Assembly (NCBI RefSeq): GCF_900156375.1
Contig: NZ_FTNK01000021.1
Location: 1 to 64,000 of the forward strand
Direction: 5' to 3'
From: Paenibacillus macquariensis
GTDB lineage: Bacteria; Bacillota; Bacilli; Paenibacillales; Paenibacillaceae
Length of the DNA stretch: 64,000 bases
Shown: positions 61,506 to 64,000 of the stretch, piece by piece
Numbering within the stretch: position 1 is the first letter of the stretch
How the letters are laid out: the number at the start of each line of letters is the position of its first letter
Notes under the pieces: model-generated
Seen by the model: only the letters and a program-made list of their open reading frames with translations
Database searches by the model: none
Told to the model about the DNA's origin: nothing
Made by a program: the position numbers and the translations under genes

Positions 61506-61538
61506 AGGAGCTGATGATCAATATAATCATCAGCTCCT
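61506..61538 (+). terminator. Hairpin after the papain-like gene
   Basis: AGGAGCTGATGA and TCATCAGCTCCT around 9 nt, perfect 12-bp stem, no T-run. A 27-codon frame starting GTG at 61483 crosses it; its reality is doubtful. Confidence 0.55.
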
Positions 61539-61562
61539 AATTGTAATCCAAGGATCTTATCA

Positions 61563-61791
61563 GTGAATTCAGTTTTCGCTGTTAGAAATAAAACTGGTAA
61601 GTCATCAACGGAGCATGAGTTCGTTGAAATTAGAGATTGCTTTAATTATATGGCTCAAAAAATAGTTTGAAAATATGGTTAGGTTAATTATAGCTGATAC
61701 TGGAACTTCAATCCCTTCGGAGATCAGAGATGAACTCTTTAAACCATTTGTGTTAATTGCGGTGTCTATTATTATGTCATGTTACTCTTGA
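61563..61791 (+). pseudogene. Histidine-kinase fragments (HAMP and ATPase boxes)
   Basis: 61563-61670 reads ...EHEFVEIRDCFNYMAQKIV-stop, like the end of a HAMP domain; in another frame 61672-61791 reads LIIADTGTSIPSEIRDELFK then PFV, matching the N/G1 boxes of a HATPase (DTGxGIPxEI...LFKPF). The two pieces are joined by a large deletion and frameshift. They face the intact kinase gene head-on and belong to a different kinase. Confidence 0.55.
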
Positions 61792-62888
61792 GTATAGTTA
61801 TTCATTGATGATAATTGCTGATTAACCAAATGTAACATGATACAAAACTTGTAATGGCCCTTATGATGCTCTAACCAAATTCGTCCGCCATGTAGTTCGA
61901 CGATATGTTTGGCAATCGAAAGTCCTAGTCCAGAACCGGCTGGGGTATTCTGCTCTTTTCGTGAGGGTTCCATCTTGTAGAAACGCTCAAATAATTGTTG
62001 CTCCTGTTCAAGAGAAATGGACTTACCTACATTCTCGACGGATAGAATGACTTCGTCTTGTTGGGCGGTGAGCTGAACTTTGATTTCTCCAGGACGGAGA
62101 GAGAATTTCAAGGCATTCGTTAATAGATTATCAATAGCTCGGACCATTTTTTCAATGTCCATTCTAACTAAGAAGGGTATAGGAGAGATATCTTGTACAA
62201 TGGTAATCTGCTGCTCGTTCGCAACGGGTTCGAATTCGGAAATAATTTGTTCAAATAATTTATGGTAATCAACTTCCTGAAAAGATAATTTGACATCACC
62301 ATTAGTCAGCCGGGTGTATTCAAATAAGTCATCAATCAGTTTCTTTAACTGTTGCGTTTTGTTATAGGCATTGTTAATAAAGCGTGCTTTCTCCACTTCA
62401 TCATGGTATTTAGGAGTCTTAAGTAAATCCAGATAGCCGATAATGCTGGTTAATGGAGTTCTCAAATCATGAGAGACGTATGTGATTAGCTCCATTTTCG
62501 ATTGTTCAATTTGGCGTTCTTTTTCCATTTGTTGCTGTAACTGTTCTGCCATATGATTGATATTGTGTGCAATATTGCCTAGCTCATCTTGCCTAGACAA
62601 AGGAATGCGATATTTCAAATTTCCGCCTGCGATAGACTGCAAGCCATCCGTGATGACCCGGAAGTATCGGACCGTACGGCTGGTTAGCACAAAAAAGAAG
62701 AAAATGAACGACGCAAAAAAAAGAGCTAAAGCTGAGAATTCAAAAAAAGCATCGGGAAATAATGGGCGGAGAAAATCCAAAATGGTCCTGGAAATAGAGG
62801 TGAGGATAAGGCTGAGTATGCCTGCCCAGAGCATTTGAACGCGAATGCTTCGGTTGCCATTCAATACGGACCAAATTTTATTTATCAA
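61782..62888 (-). CDS. Sensor histidine kinase (VanS-like)
   Basis: A 368-residue kinase with two N-terminal membrane helices (about 18-35 and 48-70) and almost no external loop, a HAMP domain (about 70-125), HisKA with phospho-His in LITYVSHDLRTPLTSIIG, and a HATPase domain (DNLLTNALKFS, GSGLGLSIAKHIVELHGG). Intramembrane-sensing kinases of this shape answer to cell-envelope antibiotics. The start overlaps the end of the regulator gene by 11 bp. Operon: dedA, regulator, kinase. Confidence 0.9.
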   Translation of the reverse strand: MINKIWSVLNGNRSIRVQMLWAGILSLILTSISRTILDFLRPLFPDAFFEFSALALFFASFIFFFFVLTSRTVRYFRVITDGLQSIAGGNLKYRIPLSRQDELGNIAHNINHMAEQLQQQMEKERQIEQSKMELITYVSHDLRTPLTSIIGYLDLLKTPKYHDEVEKARFINNAYNKTQQLKKLIDDLFEYTRLTNGDVKLSFQEVDYHKLFEQIISEFEPVANEQQITIVQDISPIPFLVRMDIEKMVRAIDNLLTNALKFSLRPGEIKVQLTAQQDEVILSVENVGKSISLEQEQQLFERFYKMEPSRKEQNTPAGSGLGLSIAKHIVELHGGRIWLEHHKGHYKFCIMLHLVNQQLSSMNNYTQE

Positions 62889-63576
62889 TCTTATAACCTA
62901 CTCCCCAGACGGTCTTAATATACTGTGGCTCTCGTGGTTTGATTTCAATTTTCTCACGGATATTCCGAATATGGACCATCACTGTGTTTTCGGAATAAAA
63001 AGCCGTTTGGTCTTTCCAGACCTTTTGATAAATATTATCAATGTTGAACACTTGCCCCCGATATGTGGCTAACAATACTAGGATGGAAAATTCAATCGGC
63101 GTTAAAGATATATCTTTGCCTTGTAAGGTAATCGTATGTTGATTCTTATTAATTACAAGATCATCAATTACAATCTCCGAAGGGTCTGAGGTATGGCTTG
63201 AGGTAGAGAATTGTTGCCTTCTTAATTGGGCTTTCACTCTGGCGATTAGCTCTAGAGAATTAAACGGTTTGGTTACATAATCATCAGCCCCCGTTGAAAG
63301 ACCCGTGATTTTATCCAGAGGCTCTTCTTTGGCAGAAAGCATAATAATAGGGATGTCGGATTCCTCTCGAATTCGAAGACAGGCTTTAATTCCATCCAAA
63401 TTCGGCATCATCACGTCCAGAATGATTAAATTAATCTTTTCTTGCTGCAAAATTTCTAGTGCCTGCACACCGTCTTCAGCTTCCAAAACGTGATAACCTT
63501 CATTACGTAAATATATATGAAGAACATCCCGAATTTCAGGGTCGTCATCCACGACCAAAATGTTTATATGTGTCAT
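62878..63576 (-). CDS. OmpR-family response regulator (VanR-like)
   Basis: A 232-residue regulator: receiver with DDD (10-12), phospho-acceptor D54 in IILDVMMPNLDG and K in YVTKPF, then a winged helix (ISLTPIEFSILVLLATYRGQ... VHIRNIREKIE, YIKTVWGVGYKI). Its ATG overlaps the dedA stop (ATGA), indicating translational coupling. Pairs with the kinase that follows. Closest in form to the VanR group. Confidence 0.92.
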   Translation of the reverse strand: MTHINILVVDDDPEIRDVLHIYLRNEGYHVLEAEDGVQALEILQQEKINLIILDVMMPNLDGIKACLRIREESDIPIIMLSAKEEPLDKITGLSTGADDYVTKPFNSLELIARVKAQLRRQQFSTSSHTSDPSEIVIDDLVINKNQHTITLQGKDISLTPIEFSILVLLATYRGQVFNIDNIYQKVWKDQTAFYSENTVMVHIRNIREKIEIKPREPQYIKTVWGVGYKIDK

Positions 63577-64000
63577 AGACGGTCTCCTCCATGTGTTTTT
63601 TTATATCTAAAAGTCAGTCTAACGATCACAACGATAATGATGACTAGGGTAAGGAGCAGCAGCAGCTTTATTCCATAATTATAGATTAGAGAACCCACTT
63701 CTTGTACATGATTTCCCAAATAACGTCCCGCTATAAAGAATAATAATGTCCATACCAATCCTGTCGAGTAGGAGATCAGGGCATACCGTCGATAGCTCAT
63801 CTTATTAATCCCGGTAAGATAGGGCATGACATGTCTTACTATGGGAAGGAAAGAACTGATACAAAGGGCCAAACTTCCGTATTTTTGAACTAAATGTTCT
63901 GAATAATTGATATATTTCTCCATCTTTTTCTTTCGGCGCAATTTATGCAGAATGGGAGTACCGATATAACGCCCGAGTACATAGCCCAGCGATAATCCTG
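63573..64000 (-). CDS. DedA-family membrane protein, C-terminal part (runs off window)
   Basis: The frame is open to the right edge (reading GLSLGYVLGRYIGTPILHK at the end of the window), so about 142 C-terminal codons are seen. DedA hallmarks: SLALCISSFLPIVRHVMPYLTG (the F/GRF-x-P-x-xR element) and the G-x3-W motif SYSTGLVWTLLFFIAGRYLG. DedA proteins act as undecaprenyl-phosphate or phospholipid translocases. It is first in the operon with the VanRS-like pair, suggesting control linked to envelope lipid carrier status. Confidence 0.88.
   Translation of the reverse strand, partial: GLSLGYVLGRYIGTPILHKLRRKKKMEKYINYSEHLVQKYGSLALCISSFLPIVRHVMPYLTGINKMSYRRYALISYSTGLVWTLLFFIAGRYLGNHVQEVGSLIYNYGIKLLLLLTLVIIIVVIVRLTFRYKKTHGGDRL

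Overview
The window reads as a chromosomal stretch of a spore-forming, low-to-moderate-GC Firmicute, most likely Paenibacillus. Reasons: a tricistronic Ger receptor operon with a sigma-G-like promoter, YesM/YesN-type sensor pairs, AraC regulators in large number, SLH-domain and DUF4003 remnants, a squalene-hopene-type cyclase, and AGGAGG-type ribosome binding sites. No rRNA, tRNA, CRISPR array or prophage was seen. Species cannot be fixed from the sequence alone.

Layout. 0-14.9 kb is a patchy accessory region: the end of an IS3-like element, a pentapeptide-repeat protein, a VanZ-like protein, an SRPBCC protein, a frataxin-like YdhG protein, a YdeI-like protein, MgtC, two GNAT acetyltransferases, a ROK kinase, a frameshifted beta-propeller lactonase, YitT and an amidohydrolase. 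Between these lie gene fragments (DUF4003, SLH, IS3 transposase, aldo/keto reductase 3' end) and copies of a short palindromic repeat. 15.0-29.1 kb is the most coherent block: response regulator, histidine kinase and membrane-anchored sugar-binding protein, then a complete ribose-type ABC importer (ATPase, permease, lipoprotein), a divergent AraC regulator, a phytanoyl-CoA-dioxygenase-like enzyme, an NHL beta-propeller, and a large AraC regulator fused to a degenerate GH39-like domain. This looks like a sense-import-modify locus for a sugar-like ligand.

29.4-38 kb holds an HSL-type esterase, an aldo/keto reductase divergent from a YqhC-like AraC regulator, a SET-family sugar exporter and a rifampin phosphotransferase. 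38.2-43.1 kb holds the germinant receptor operon in B-A-C order and a CAP-domain lipoprotein. 44-46.5 kb holds a cysteine-rich small protein and the triterpene cyclase. 47.2-49.4 kb is a MarR regulator plus MATE exporter with three operator copies over a near-consensus promoter. 50-52.7 kb is a TetR regulator divergent from a CocE-type hydrolase. 53.1-57.9 kb is an arsenic cluster (arsR, flavoprotein, broken arsB, arsC) followed by a chromate transporter. 58-64 kb has two glyoxalase-fold proteins, a papain-like hydrolase, and a dedA-regulator-kinase operon running off the right edge.

Structures not explained by genes are: (i) a dispersed palindrome with core ACGGGCAG, about ten copies, clustered at 3-10 kb and 58.9-60.1 kb just 3' of genes; (ii) a two-copy stem-loop family near 58.1 and 60.4 kb; (iii) a perfect 21-bp hairpin at 11.7 kb with no T-run; (iv) many decayed genes, including one duplicated gene end. 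All calls rest on reading the sequence and family knowledge; no database search was run.
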